NCBI RefSeq assembly: GCF_003324165.1
Contig: NW_025407877.1
Location: forward strand, 87,024-151,023
Length of the DNA: 64,000 nucleotides
DNA from: Naegleria lovaniensis
Lineage: Eukaryota; Heterolobosea; Eutetramitea; Acrasida; Naegleriidae
Reading direction: 5' to 3'
This document shows positions 12,502 to 21,209 of this stretch, in pieces. A program made the translations under genes and the position numbers. The notes under the pieces are model-generated. The model searched no databases. It saw only the letters and a list, made by a program, of their open reading frames with translations, and was not told where the DNA came from. Position 1 is the stretch's first letter. Each line of letters begins with the position of its first letter.

Positions 12502-13034
12502 CATTGATGTTAACGAATATGTATGTTCTGTGTATTAAGGTCATGACTTCAAAATAAACAAGCGTTGGGAAATATGATGATAGAATTACCTTAATTCAAA
12601 TGGACAATTCACACGACTTCTCAAAACAGGACTGGGAACTGTAGCTCCAAAGACAAGAAAATTAGATGAAGCAACGTTATAACGAAAATGTCGGAGGTCA
12701 AATTGCCGTTTTTTCATTTCGGTGTATTTATTTGTGGAATTGATGTAGATGTTAAAAGACATAAGAATATTCTATCACCTCTGAATACCAGTGATACTTT
12801 ATACCGTACAGTCCATTCAATATCAAGTGGAGGTTATTATTCCTTGTTGTATAAATGTGATAGAGGAGAGTAAGCAATTGAAAGAATTTATGTGCAAGTT
12901 ATTTAGATTTGCAAAATTATCAAGTGCAGGAAGTTGTGCTGAATTGCAAGATATTCAAATTAAATTTATTTAAAACAAAACTTTAAAACATCTCTCATTG
13001 TTGTTTTCACAAACCAATGATTCTCTTCCTTGTC
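12502..13034. other. Intergenic region holding repeat copy A
   Basis: Apart from the repeat at 12583-12726, this interval carries only a 61-codon ORF at 12688-12873 that begins inside the repeat (MSEVKLPFFHFG) and then diverges from copy B. Function is unknown. Confidence 0.45.
12583..12726 (+). repeat. Dispersed ~140 bp repeat, copy A
   Basis: This block is closely similar to 16157-16292 in the same orientation. Shared blocks include GAATTACCTTAATTCAAATG, ACTTCTCAAAACAGGACT and GGGAACTGTAGCTCCAAAGA, followed by AACGAAAATGTCG. At its right end both copies open a reading frame beginning MS(E/N)VKLPFFHFG, and some of the differences there are at synonymous third positions. Copy A is slightly longer than copy B. 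It is not recognised as a known element and has no transposase. See the separate finding. Confidence 0.85.
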
Positions 13035-14177
13035 TTAGATAAAGCGACAATTTGTAAACTCTACATTCTTTGGAGTGGATGATGATTTCTGTGTCACATT
13101 TTGAAGAGTCATGCTTGAGAATGTTAATTTTTTTGGATATTTTGCAACTTGTTCCAACCATCCTGGTTTTTCACAAAAAGTTCCCTTAACGCCATTCAGT
13201 TCTAAATGTTGATCTTTCATTTGTTCAGAAAGGAGAATGAGTTGTTCGAGTGTGACATATTGTACTTCTAAAATTCTTAATTTTGCTGTATTTTTGATCG
13301 TGACATTGGTCAAAGTGTCAAATTTCAATTCTTCACAATTCTCAAACGTGCATTCATTCGCGCTCTGACAATGGACTTGTTGACAATTCTTAAAAATGCA
13401 TGTGTGAAAAATGTGACAGCAATTCACAGTGCATTCAACAAATTCACATTCGTTGAAATAATGCAATATTCCAGTATCATCGTATTTGTAATTATCCAAA
13501 TATATCTTGTATAGTTTCAAATTGGAAATCCATTCCTTATTGATTTCCATACATAGATCAAACATATTTTTCGAATTTCTAAATTCCATTTCCTGTAAAA
13601 GCATGGTCATTTTGTTTTCCATTTCTTTTGTTTGTTCATTTAATTTTTCTTTAAATTTTGAAACCATTTCTTTCTGATTCAAGAAAACACATGAATTTTC
13701 ATGAACTTTCAATTCACCTCTTGGACCTTTCCAATCACACCATTCATTTGAATCTGAACATTTCACTTGAAACATTGTACAAAATTCCTTTTCGTGCTGT
13801 TGCTGATGTTGTGGAGAGACTCGACATCCACATCCCAAACGACATGGAATTTCACAATTTTGTAAATGTTGTTGCATTTGAATTCTCAAAACCATTTGTT
13901 GACAATTTGTACATGGAATTGTAACTTGTTGTAAAGCATCTGTAACGAAACGTGGAACAGTTTTAGAGAGTGATGATTCTGTGAATTGAGTTTGACATTG
14001 CGGACACTTGGCTGTTGAATTATTTGCACATTTTTGACAAAATAACAATTGACATTCAATGTGAATGATAGGATCATCCAAAGCATTGTGACAAATACCA
14101 CATTGAAGATACGGAGGAATGGGTTGATTATTATTGAGAGTTGCCATCCCGTGTGATGATTCTGTCGGTGGTTTCAT
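13035..14177 (-). CDS. RING/TRAF-type zinc-finger protein
   Basis: A single-exon, 380-residue protein whose start at 14177 follows an A-run. Near the N-terminus a RING-like finger reads LQCGICHNALDDP, CQLLFCQKC, AKCPQCQTQF. Next come TRAF-type zinc fingers (IPCTNCQQMVLRIQMQQHLQ, then RLGCGCRVSPQHQQQHEKEF and CSDSNEWCDWKG..ELKVHENSC). A short coiled-coil segment follows (residues ~165-200). The C-terminal ~200 residues have no MATH domain. They contain a run of Cys/Asn/His-rich short units (ECTVNCCHIFHTCIFKNC, ECTFENCEEL) reminiscent of beta-helix or pentapeptide-like coils. It is likely an E3 ubiquitin ligase or signalling adaptor; this follows from the family, not from a catalytic test. The Cys-rich C-terminus in place of MATH is unusual. 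Confidence 0.8.
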   Translation of the reverse strand: MKPPTESSHGMATLNNNQPIPPYLQCGICHNALDDPIIHIECQLLFCQKCANNSTAKCPQCQTQFTESSLSKTVPRFVTDALQQVTIPCTNCQQMVLRIQMQQHLQNCEIPCRLGCGCRVSPQHQQQHEKEFCTMFQVKCSDSNEWCDWKGPRGELKVHENSCVFLNQKEMVSKFKEKLNEQTKEMENKMTMLLQEMEFRNSKNMFDLCMEINKEWISNLKLYKIYLDNYKYDDTGILHYFNECEFVECTVNCCHIFHTCIFKNCQQVHCQSANECTFENCEELKFDTLTNVTIKNTAKLRILEVQYVTLEQLILLSEQMKDQHLELNGVKGTFCEKPGWLEQVAKYPKKLTFSSMTLQNVTQKSSSTPKNVEFTNCRFI

Positions 14178-14297
14178 TTTTTTTTGTTTTTTTTATTTTC
14201 TCGCAAATGCAGATGTGAAATTGATGTATTTGATGAGAAACGCTACTGTTGTTGAAATAAAAAAACTTTTAGGAACATAAAAGAATTTTTCAATACT

Positions 14298-14378
14298 TTA
14301 TGGACCAGTAACGAGATAAATATATGGATCATGTTCTGAAAATAATCCTCGAATGTAATTTAATTTTCCATTTAACAT
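14298..14378 (-). CDS. Possible micro-ORF (26 codons)
   Basis: An ORF of 26 codons (MLNGKLNYIRGLFSEHDPYI and on) starts behind a T/A-rich stretch ending TTTTTTTTGAAATG on the minus strand. It lies head-to-head with the RBR remnant; the two ATGs are only 10 bases apart. It could be a first exon, an upstream ORF or chance. It has no recognised family. Confidence 0.25.
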   Translation of the reverse strand: MLNGKLNYIRGLFSEHDPYIYLVTGP

Positions 14379-14388
14379 TTCAAAAAAA

Positions 14389-15841
14389 ATGTCAACACGT
14401 CAGAGAATGATCAAGCAACTATCCCTTCCTTGCTTGAAAGAATTCTCTCTTCCGAAAGATTGTCCGGAATGAAATTGGAATTCCAATTCCGAAATGAAGG
14501 TGTTGATGACATCAAGAGAATGTAAAACCTCAGTCAATGAGTGTCACATCCAACAGAGTGTCATCACCGCAACAATCCTCTGCAGAGACAAGAACGCTTT
14601 CACAAACGTCGCAGCAACCTGTTGGAAGAAGTGTCACATCTTTGGCTTCTTTGAGAAATTCCACTACTAGCTCGAATACTACTAATACTACTAATACCAA
14701 CACATCCTTAACATCCACTTCTGCTTACAACACTTCTCAACATGGTGCTACACAATCAATGACACAAACAGATGAGGATTCACCATTCCGAAGATCTAGA
14801 GCAGTATTTGAAAATATTCAAAGAAATAACAATGCAAGTGGCTCGCAATCGTCGAATACTAGCAACATGAATCGTAGTAATAGACATCAACAAATAGAAG
14901 AGCTAGAGAGAGTAGAAGTAACAATTCCACACAACAAGGAATTCATCGTCAAGTATCAACAAGTTCAAATAGCAGAAATGTTGATTCTGTTCGGAATAGA
15001 AAACAAATGTTTGAAACTCTCATTGCAAGTAACAACAATTCTAGCAGTTCTCATAATTATCGTCCCAGTTTGAGTTTTAACACAAATGGAAATTCTTCTT
15101 CCATTGACCATCGAAGACATTCCACAATGCATGAATCTTCCTCTACGACACATGAGTATATTCAATACCAAGAAGAAGAGGACTGTCCTATTTGTTTGGA
15201 ATCAAGAATTCCATTCACGGCTGTCAATTTCAAAAATTGCATCTGTCATACCAAAGCCATTTGTGAAGGTTGTTTAATTCAACATATTGAACATCGAGTA
15301 CAAGAAGGACTCTCTGATGTCCCATGTCCACTTTGTCGAGGCAATTTTCGATATATTGAAATCAAGGAACTTGTCCGTAAAAACTTCCTCAACAAGTTTT
15401 AAATACTTTTGTAGAAAATAGAAATAGACTTGCCATTCTCAATAATGCCTTGAATGATGCTGAATTTCTCTTCTCCTGTCCTCTATGTAATCATCCCCAC
15501 GACACTCGACGTGTCACAACTTTTCACGGAACTATGCGAATGAACTGCCAACATTGTCTCTCTGTACTTACAACATCGAACAGTGTGGCATGACGGATAT
15601 ACATGTCAACAATTCGAAGAGAGATTTCAAACACAACAAGATCAACAATGGATTCAGGAAAATTTCAAACAATGTCCTCGTTGTGGACATGCCATTTGAA
15701 AAGAATCAAGGATGTGATCACATGACTTGTCGATGTGGATATGAATTTTGTTTTATATGTTTGGCAGATTATGCAAATATAAGACAAAAGGGAAATGATC
15801 ATCATGAGAGAACGTGTGTTTTTCATTCAGATAATTTGTGA
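14389..15841 (+). pseudogene. RBR-type (RING1-IBR-RING2) E3 ubiquitin ligase, broken by frameshifts
   Basis: The module order of an RBR ligase is intact but spread over several frames. It starts at 14389 behind an A-run (MSTR). The protein-like frame shifts near 14402 (to ENDQATIPSLLERIL), near 14516 (to NVKPQSMSVTSNR), and between about 14840 and 14900 (Ser/Asn-rich linker). RING1 (CPICLESRIPF...CICHTKAICEGC...CPLC) lies at 15184-15340. Further shifts occur near 15398 (in a TTTT run), near 15570 (in a CT repeat inside the IBR: CPLCNHPHD...MNCQHC, then TVWHDGYTCQQFEERF), and near 15702 (TTT run inside RING2). RING2 continues as NQGCDHMTCRCGYEFCFICL. None of these switches has a matching GT..AG intron. 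RBR ligases transfer ubiquitin through a RING2 Cys. Neighbouring genes are intact, so local decay is more likely than bad sequence, but read-level checking is needed. Confidence 0.75.
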
Positions 15842-16368
15842 GAACTTTATTAAGGGTGTATATTAATTTTTATTTCAAAAAGTTGTTGTTGTTGTGAAAT
15901 ACTATTGGATTAATAGGAAAAAATTTTAAATACAAAAGAACGAAAAGAACATGTAGTTGAGATGATTTCAAAAAAGTAACTACTTTTTCACAGTGAGAAC
16001 TTTGATTGGGAGTTTGGGATTAACCATCAAAACACTTCCAGAACTTCTGCCACTTTTCAAATAATTTAAATTGTTGAAAATTTGGTCTGAAATTGATCTT
16101 CTATGAAGGCGTTTGTTTTCAGTTTCATCTAAAAGTTAATTCAGAGAGGTAGAATTGAATTACCTTAATTCAAATGGACCTAACTTCTCAAAACAGGACT
16201 GGGAACTGTAGCTCCAAAGACAAGAAAATTAGATGAAACAATATATATAACGAAAATGTCGAATGTCAAATTGCCATTTTTTCATTTTGGTATCTCATTC
16301 ATCCAAACCAAGACAATCTCGTCATCTCCAAGGACACAATTGTCTCAAAAAAAACCTTTCACACCATC
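15842..16368. other. Intergenic region holding repeat copy B
   Basis: Over 500 bases between the RBR remnant and the SPEC3-like gene. Besides repeat copy B it contains A/T-rich sequence without a supported gene. The right half should hold the promoter of the SPEC3-like gene. Confidence 0.45.
16157..16292 (+). repeat. Dispersed ~140 bp repeat, copy B
   Basis: The second copy of the block at 12583-12726, in the same orientation. Copies A and B bracket the RING/TRAF gene and the broken RBR gene. The copy ends with ATGTCGAATGTCAAATTGCC, which encodes MSNVKLP, and the frame stays open for about 40 codons to a TGA at 16378-16380. It sits just upstream of the small SPEC3-like gene and may contribute its promoter or leader. 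Confidence 0.85.
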
Positions 16369-16705
16369 ATGTCAGCAGTGAGTATTTCAATATATTTTCT
16401 TTCAACAAGTTCATTGACATCATGTTCACAAGACATCCTCCATATTAAAAGCCATTCTCAAATACATTCCGAAACTGGACGGCAATTGGCATATTATCAT
16501 TCTTATACTCAATATTATATTTCCTGGAATTGGAACTCTTGTTGCTGCTTGTGTGGCCAAAAAAAAGAAGAAATACAGTATCATATTTGGGTTCTTGCAA
16601 TTCTTCACTTCGTTTTTATTAGTGGGGTGGATATGGAGCGTGGTTTGGGGAATTTTCATGTTCAAACGAAATACAGGAGCTGCTAAATTGACACCTGACA
16701 TTTAA
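16369..16705 (+). CDS. SPEC3/Stum-like small membrane protein
   Basis: Two exons, 16369-16377 and 16433-16705, with a 55-base intron (GTGAGT..AAG). The product is 93 residues beginning MSATSSILKAILKYIPKLDG. The first exon carries only three codons. The body has two hydrophobic hairpins: IIILILNIIFPGIGTLVAAC, then a Lys-rich turn, then FGFLQFFTSFLLVGWIWSVV followed by WGIFMF. The LNxxxPGxGT and LLVGWIWSxxWG signatures match the SPEC3/Stum family, small membrane proteins known from animal cilia and mechanosensory neurons and found in flagellated protists. A ciliary or membrane role in the flagellate stage is inferred. The splice choice is forced, because the frame contains a TGA just upstream of the acceptor. 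Confidence 0.75.
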
Positions 16706-16716
16706 TATATATTAAA

Positions 16717-16863
16717 CAATAAACCATGAACCAAGCATGATTAAGGATGAAAACTTTTTGAAATCTTGGAAAAGCGAAATCATTAAATGAAAACATATTG
16801 GATCAATAGGAAGCTGAATGGTTTCAATAAACCATGAACCCCCATGATATGATTAAGGATGAA
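16717..16863 (+). repeat. Short direct repeat upstream of actin-related gene
   Basis: A 36-39 base motif occurs twice, at 16717-16752 and 16825-16863: CAATAAACCATGAACC, then a short variable part, then ATGATTAAGGATGAA. The copies are about 108 bases apart, in the promoter region of the next gene. It could be a regulatory duplication or a local tandem-duplication scar. Confidence 0.7.
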
Positions 16864-16901
16864 CTTTCCAACGTCTCCCTCCATCATCCACACAAAAAAA
16901 A

Positions 16902-18131
16902 ATGCAAGCTCTTTCATGTGTCTTGGACATTGGCAGTTATCACGTTCAATGTGGAGTTGATCATCGTGAATTCATTCCCCGAAGTGTTTTTCGGAATGTT
17001 CTGTTGTATCCTCCTCATGATCATGATAAAAATAACAATGAACTTTCAAAGACGTTCGAATCCACCTCAGAACGATCGTTGATAAAGATTGGAGATTATG
17101 AAATTGGTAAATTCCTAAAACAGAAAGTCAATGGTACCATTCCAAACAATTTCTTTCATTATCCCATTCAACATGGACAAGTTCAGCATTGGGAAGATTT
17201 TGAACACTTGTTGCATTTCATCTATGAATCGGAATTGAGAATTTTATCCGAAGATCATCCTTGCATCATGACACATTCATGTTTACCAATTTTGGAAAAG
17301 AAGAAAATCTTGAATATCATGTTCGAAAGCTTTTTGGTTCCAAAATTCTATCTTGCCAATAAGGCCTTATGTTCCTTATTGCGATCTGGAAGAAACAGTG
17401 GATTGGAAGTGAGCAGTGGACATGACATGACATGTGTCATTCCCATCCATGAAGGAGTGGTCTTGTCTCATGCCGTTTTGAAAACTGAATCCATTGGAGG
17501 AAGAGTGATGAATGAACATTTGGAAGGACTCTTGACCGAATGTTTGAAATCAACAAGTGAGGAATGGATGCCGAAATGCTCCTTTCTGAAAGATCAATGT
17601 TTGGCCAAAATGAAGGAAAATTTTGGTTTTTATATTTCACAAGATTATGAAAGCGAATTGGCATTGAAACAACAAGAATTGTCAAATTGTCGTGAAAAAT
17701 ATCAATTACCAGACGGGAATGAAATTCTTTTAGATTCACGAATGAAATTTCAAGCGTGTGAAATAATTTTTCAACCACAACAGGTTTGTTCAAACAATTC
17801 CATTCCAACACAAGGACTACACGAAATGATCTATCAATGCGTTCAACAATGTCACGTCGATCTTAGATCCACATTGTATTCGAATATTGTCCTTTCAGGA
17901 GGAAATACCATGTTTACAGGAATTGACACTCGATTGAGAAACGAGTTGAATTCTTTGGTTCCTACGGACATGAATGTTCATGTGAATGCACCTCAAGAGA
18001 GAAACTATTCTGTATGGATGGGAGCACTTGCCATTGCTAGATGCTCACAAAATCATGATTTATGGGTCACTTTGGAAGAGTTCAACGAATTTGGAGAAAA
18101 TATTGCACACCGAAAATTAATCATGACATGA
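16902..18131 (+). CDS. Divergent actin-related protein
   Basis: A single-exon protein of 409 residues; the start follows an A-run (AAAAAAAAATGCAAGC). Actin-fold landmarks run in order: the N-terminal phosphate loop LDIGSYHVQCGVDHREFIPR, FHYPIQHGQVQHWEDFEHLL with ..YESELRI (actin's [20 protein letters not shown] region), a second phosphate-loop equivalent VSSGHDMTCVIPIHEG, SNIVLSGGNTMFTGIDTRL, and NYSVWMGALAIA near the C-terminus. The second loop lacks the usual GDG triplet, and the first loop has DIGSY instead of DNGSG, so nucleotide binding may differ from actin. It is neither conventional actin nor clearly Arp2 or Arp3 by motif. It may be a lineage-specific Arp of cytoskeletal or nuclear function. 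Confidence 0.85.
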   Translation: MQALSCVLDIGSYHVQCGVDHREFIPRSVFRNVLLYPPHDHDKNNNELSKTFESTSERSLIKIGDYEIGKFLKQKVNGTIPNNFFHYPIQHGQVQHWEDFEHLLHFIYESELRILSEDHPCIMTHSCLPILEKKKILNIMFESFLVPKFYLANKALCSLLRSGRNSGLEVSSGHDMTCVIPIHEGVVLSHAVLKTESIGGRVMNEHLEGLLTECLKSTSEEWMPKCSFLKDQCLAKMKENFGFYISQDYESELALKQQELSNCREKYQLPDGNEILLDSRMKFQACEIIFQPQQVCSNNSIPTQGLHEMIYQCVQQCHVDLRSTLYSNIVLSGGNTMFTGIDTRLRNELNSLVPTDMNVHVNAPQERNYSVWMGALAIARCSQNHDLWVTLEEFNEFGENIAHRKLIMT

Positions 18132-18188
18132 ATGGAGAACAATATAAAAAACTCCAAAAAGATGTAATTGAAACAAACGCTTGATGTT

Positions 18189-18734
18189 TTACTTCTTTAA
18201 ACAATACGATGGAACAATGAAACCCGAGGGATCTTGTGGACCTGCCTTGAAAGTTCCAGAGACATAATTCCACACAAAGAAATCCGATTCATTCACACGA
18301 ACTGGCTCTCCACTCACAGCACTTTCCCAATAGGTAGATGTCAAACGTTTCCATTTTCTACATGGTACATTATTGACAGTTTCGTATCCAATAAATGTGG
18401 AGTTAAGAAGCCAATCAGGAGGGAGTGGAGGAAATCCCAATTCAGTCACAGTGCATGTCTTGTTGTGTGGATAAAAGATGAATTGAGTGTTTCCATTGTG
18501 AAGTTGAATTTGGAGAGGTTCATTGAAAAATTGAACTTCGAGTCGTTCGGATTTGATTTTCCACGAGTTGCTGATACGAATGAAGGCAATTTTGGCAGAA
18601 TTGGAATCGACAAAACCACCTTCGTTTTGATAGACGAGAGTGGAAAATTCAGGTGGGAAATTGGGTTGGGATAGGGCAAGGGAGCTCAATAATGAGAGGA
18701 TCAAGAGAATGGCAAGTGACAGGCGTTGATGCAT
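18189..18734 (-). CDS. Secreted ependymin-like protein
   Basis: An ORF of 181 residues; the start at 18734 is the first ATG and follows a run of A. The signal peptide is LSLAILLILSLLSSLALSQP. The mature part has paired Cys residues (NKTCTVTELGFPPLPPDWLL, ETVNNVPCRKWKR, VPSYCLKK) and N-glycosylation sites. The order of strands, a central Cys before a PLPPDWL segment, and the late FFVWNYVSGTF segment recall the ependymin superfamily of secreted lipid-binding proteins. This assignment rests on overall pattern only. It faces the actin-related gene tail to tail, with only ~57 bases between stop codons. Confidence 0.6.
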   Translation of the reverse strand: MHQRLSLAILLILSLLSSLALSQPNFPPEFSTLVYQNEGGFVDSNSAKIAFIRISNSWKIKSERLEVQFFNEPLQIQLHNGNTQFIFYPHNKTCTVTELGFPPLPPDWLLNSTFIGYETVNNVPCRKWKRLTSTYWESAVSGEPVRVNESDFFVWNYVSGTFKAGPQDPSGFIVPSYCLKK

Positions 18735-18982
18735 TTTTTTTTTGTTCGTCAAAGAGTTGTGAAGTTGGAAGTTTTAAATCAAAGTTCGGAAATCTTGGAC
18801 CATCTCCGGAGGAAGGACTCCAAACTCCTGGAACCAAGTGTTGTTGAAACACTTCAAGTTGACTTTAAATGATCAATGAGGACGGATCCATTGACTTATT
18901 TGTTATACTATGTATACTATCCTTCTTGCACAAGTTTTGTAAAACCTTTTATTTGCTCCCTTTCCAACACATTCACAATTTT

Positions 18983-21013
18983 TTAAGCACTTTTTTGTTG
19001 AGCCTCAATGACCTTAAACGAATTGGCCACAAATAATTTCACATACAAGTCCTGACATTCCGCTCCACAGTCATCGCCTCTCTCCTCTCGCACTTGTGTG
19101 ATTTGTTTTTGAAGTGAGGAAATGGTTCCATCGATATAATCCCAAACATGTTGTTTTTGAATGACTGTCATTTGCTTGTCATTGGAAAAATGTTGAATCA
19201 TTTCATTCAAATAGTCCAACATGACATGACAAGTTTCCAACATTTTGTCTCCATATTCAATATCATCGTCTGGAAATTGAGAAGGAGGAAGAGCAGTTTT
19301 CAATTTTTCCTCTCTCAATACTGTAGAATTTTGAAGAACTTGCTTTACAAGTTCAACATATGGAGTGATATTCTTTTCGATACTCAGTTCATGTTTAGCA
19401 TGTTCTGGAGTATTGATCATCCAATCTCGAACCATCTTTAAAATTACTTCGCTCAATGAAGTCATTCCTCTGAACATGAAGAAGGCAGTATCTCTCCAAT
19501 CTGCATAACTATTGAGAGCCTTTCCTTGTCGAAGCATGACATTGATATGCTTTAGCACATTGTTAGCATCTGCTAACACAAATTGAGCATCGTAGGGTTC
19601 GCCTCGATGAAGAGTCAAGGCACGGGTAGAATTCTTATTTTTCACATATGGGTTGTAAAAGAGTAAGAGACCTCGATCGACAATTTCAGATTGTCTCTTG
19701 CCATATATAAAGTTGTGTGTGATAATGGTTCCAAAATTACCCTTTCCATTAATGTCTCTGGTCGCTTCGAATGCTTTAATGACCTCTCCTGAACACATGT
19801 AGATCATTCCAATGGATTGCTCCTCAATCAGGGCAACTGAGGTTTGTAAAAATGCATTAATCATGGTTCTTGGGAAATCAAAGTGAGATGGTCCCTTGTG
19901 AAGTAAGAAGAAATTGATAGGTCTTACTTTCTTGGATGGATTTCCCTCTGCATACAATTGAGTAAAGTCACACTCTTCATAGAAGAGATAGGGTCTTGGG
20001 AAACTTCTCTTCAAAAGCATTTCTCCAACTTTACGATTATTCTCATCAAAGTAATATTTGGAATGTAAAAATTGTAAAATTTCATCTTTGGCATCGTTAT
20101 TACTGCTACTGCCCTTCGACACTTCTTCTCCCTTTCGAATATATTCGACAGAGTCATTTAAAATTTCTTCTTGAGAGGCATCGTGTTGAATAGCAATCTT
20201 GACGTTGGGTACATCTTGTCCCAAGAGATGCATCTTATTCACACGAAGCAACACTCTCTCTTTGGAAGTGTCTGAAAATTCAACTCTCTTTTTCGAATTA
20301 AAAAATCGTAGCCTCTCCATTAAAAAGTCCTTCATGAGCTTTTGTCTGTGCGGTGGTAACGCAGTTTTCATTCCGAGTGACATTTCAAAAAAGCTTGGCA
20401 AGTCATACGTGTCACACGATTCTTCTCTCCACCAAGATCCACCCAATAATTTATCACACAACATTCCATTATATTCGGAAGAGAGACAATTCAATTGAGC
20501 CACTCGTAAATTCACGTCATGTGAAACACTCAATTGTTGTCCACTTGACTCTTCGGTTTTGGTTCCTTTCACCACAAATAATTTCTCATCGGGAGTATCA
20601 AAATTCTTTCCAAAACTTGCTCTCACTTTTTCCACAGTATGAACAATGGAATCAAGCGTTGATAATGCTTGCAGAGAATATTCTCTAGCACACACATCAT
20701 CCGTTGTATGAAAATAAATTAATAAATCCATATCTGATAATATGGAATGATAATAAGAAAGAGCATGATGATTCGCATCATGATAAACCATTCTCGTTTG
20801 ATTACTTTGCAAGCTCGATAAAAAATCATCCAGAGAGGATAACATGAGTACCAAACTTCCATTCTCAGCTCGGGAATTGATTTGAAGAACATCCCGAAGA
20901 GGTTTATATAAAGTAGAAGCTTTCGGAGTTTCAGAGGCATTTGCCAATAATATGAATACATGGAAGAGGAGGATGATTGCCATCCATCCAACAACGGAAA
21001 GCCTTGGTTGCAT
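18983..21013 (-). CDS. Large secreted protein of unknown function
   Basis: A single exon of 676 residues, starting at 21013 behind an A-run. A signal peptide is evident (VVGWMAIILLFHVFILLANA). No internal transmembrane helix is visible, and there are several N-x-S/T sites and Cys residues (CLSSEYNGMLC, SCDTYDLPSFF). A central ~200-residue alpha/beta region (KKVRPINFFLLHKGPSHFDF, IGMIYMCSGEV, FVLADANNVLKHINVMLRQG) looks globular. The C-terminal third is helical. No known motif is recognised, and there is no obvious ER-retention signal. Secretion or residence in a lumenal compartment is inferred from the signal peptide. Confidence 0.75.
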   Translation of the reverse strand: MQPRLSVVGWMAIILLFHVFILLANASETPKASTLYKPLRDVLQINSRAENGSLVLMLSSLDDFLSSLQSNQTRMVYHDANHHALSYYHSILSDMDLLIYFHTTDDVCAREYSLQALSTLDSIVHTVEKVRASFGKNFDTPDEKLFVVKGTKTEESSGQQLSVSHDVNLRVAQLNCLSSEYNGMLCDKLLGGSWWREESCDTYDLPSFFEMSLGMKTALPPHRQKLMKDFLMERLRFFNSKKRVEFSDTSKERVLLRVNKMHLLGQDVPNVKIAIQHDASQEEILNDSVEYIRKGEEVSKGSSSNNDAKDEILQFLHSKYYFDENNRKVGEMLLKRSFPRPYLFYEECDFTQLYAEGNPSKKVRPINFFLLHKGPSHFDFPRTMINAFLQTSVALIEEQSIGMIYMCSGEVIKAFEATRDINGKGNFGTIITHNFIYGKRQSEIVDRGLLLFYNPYVKNKNSTRALTLHRGEPYDAQFVLADANNVLKHINVMLRQGKALNSYADWRDTAFFMFRGMTSLSEVILKMVRDWMINTPEHAKHELSIEKNITPYVELVKQVLQNSTVLREEKLKTALPPSQFPDDDIEYGDKMLETCHVMLDYLNEMIQHFSNDKQMTVIQKQHVWDYIDGTISSLQKQITQVREERGDDCGAECQDLYVKLFVANSFKVIEAQQKSA

Positions 21014-21209
21014 TTTTTTCGGAATTTGTTTTTGGGTTGAGTTGTGGAGTTTGATTTTTTGTAATCTCCTGTGAGACTCCGAAACTCAAAAACTCAAACA
21101 CGTGTTTTAACTCTCTTTTTGGATGCAAAACAACCTAGTCTCATGAACAGTTGATTGTTAGTGAAATGATGAAAATTGTGATAAAAAGGTTTGAAATTTT
21201 ACAAAAAAA

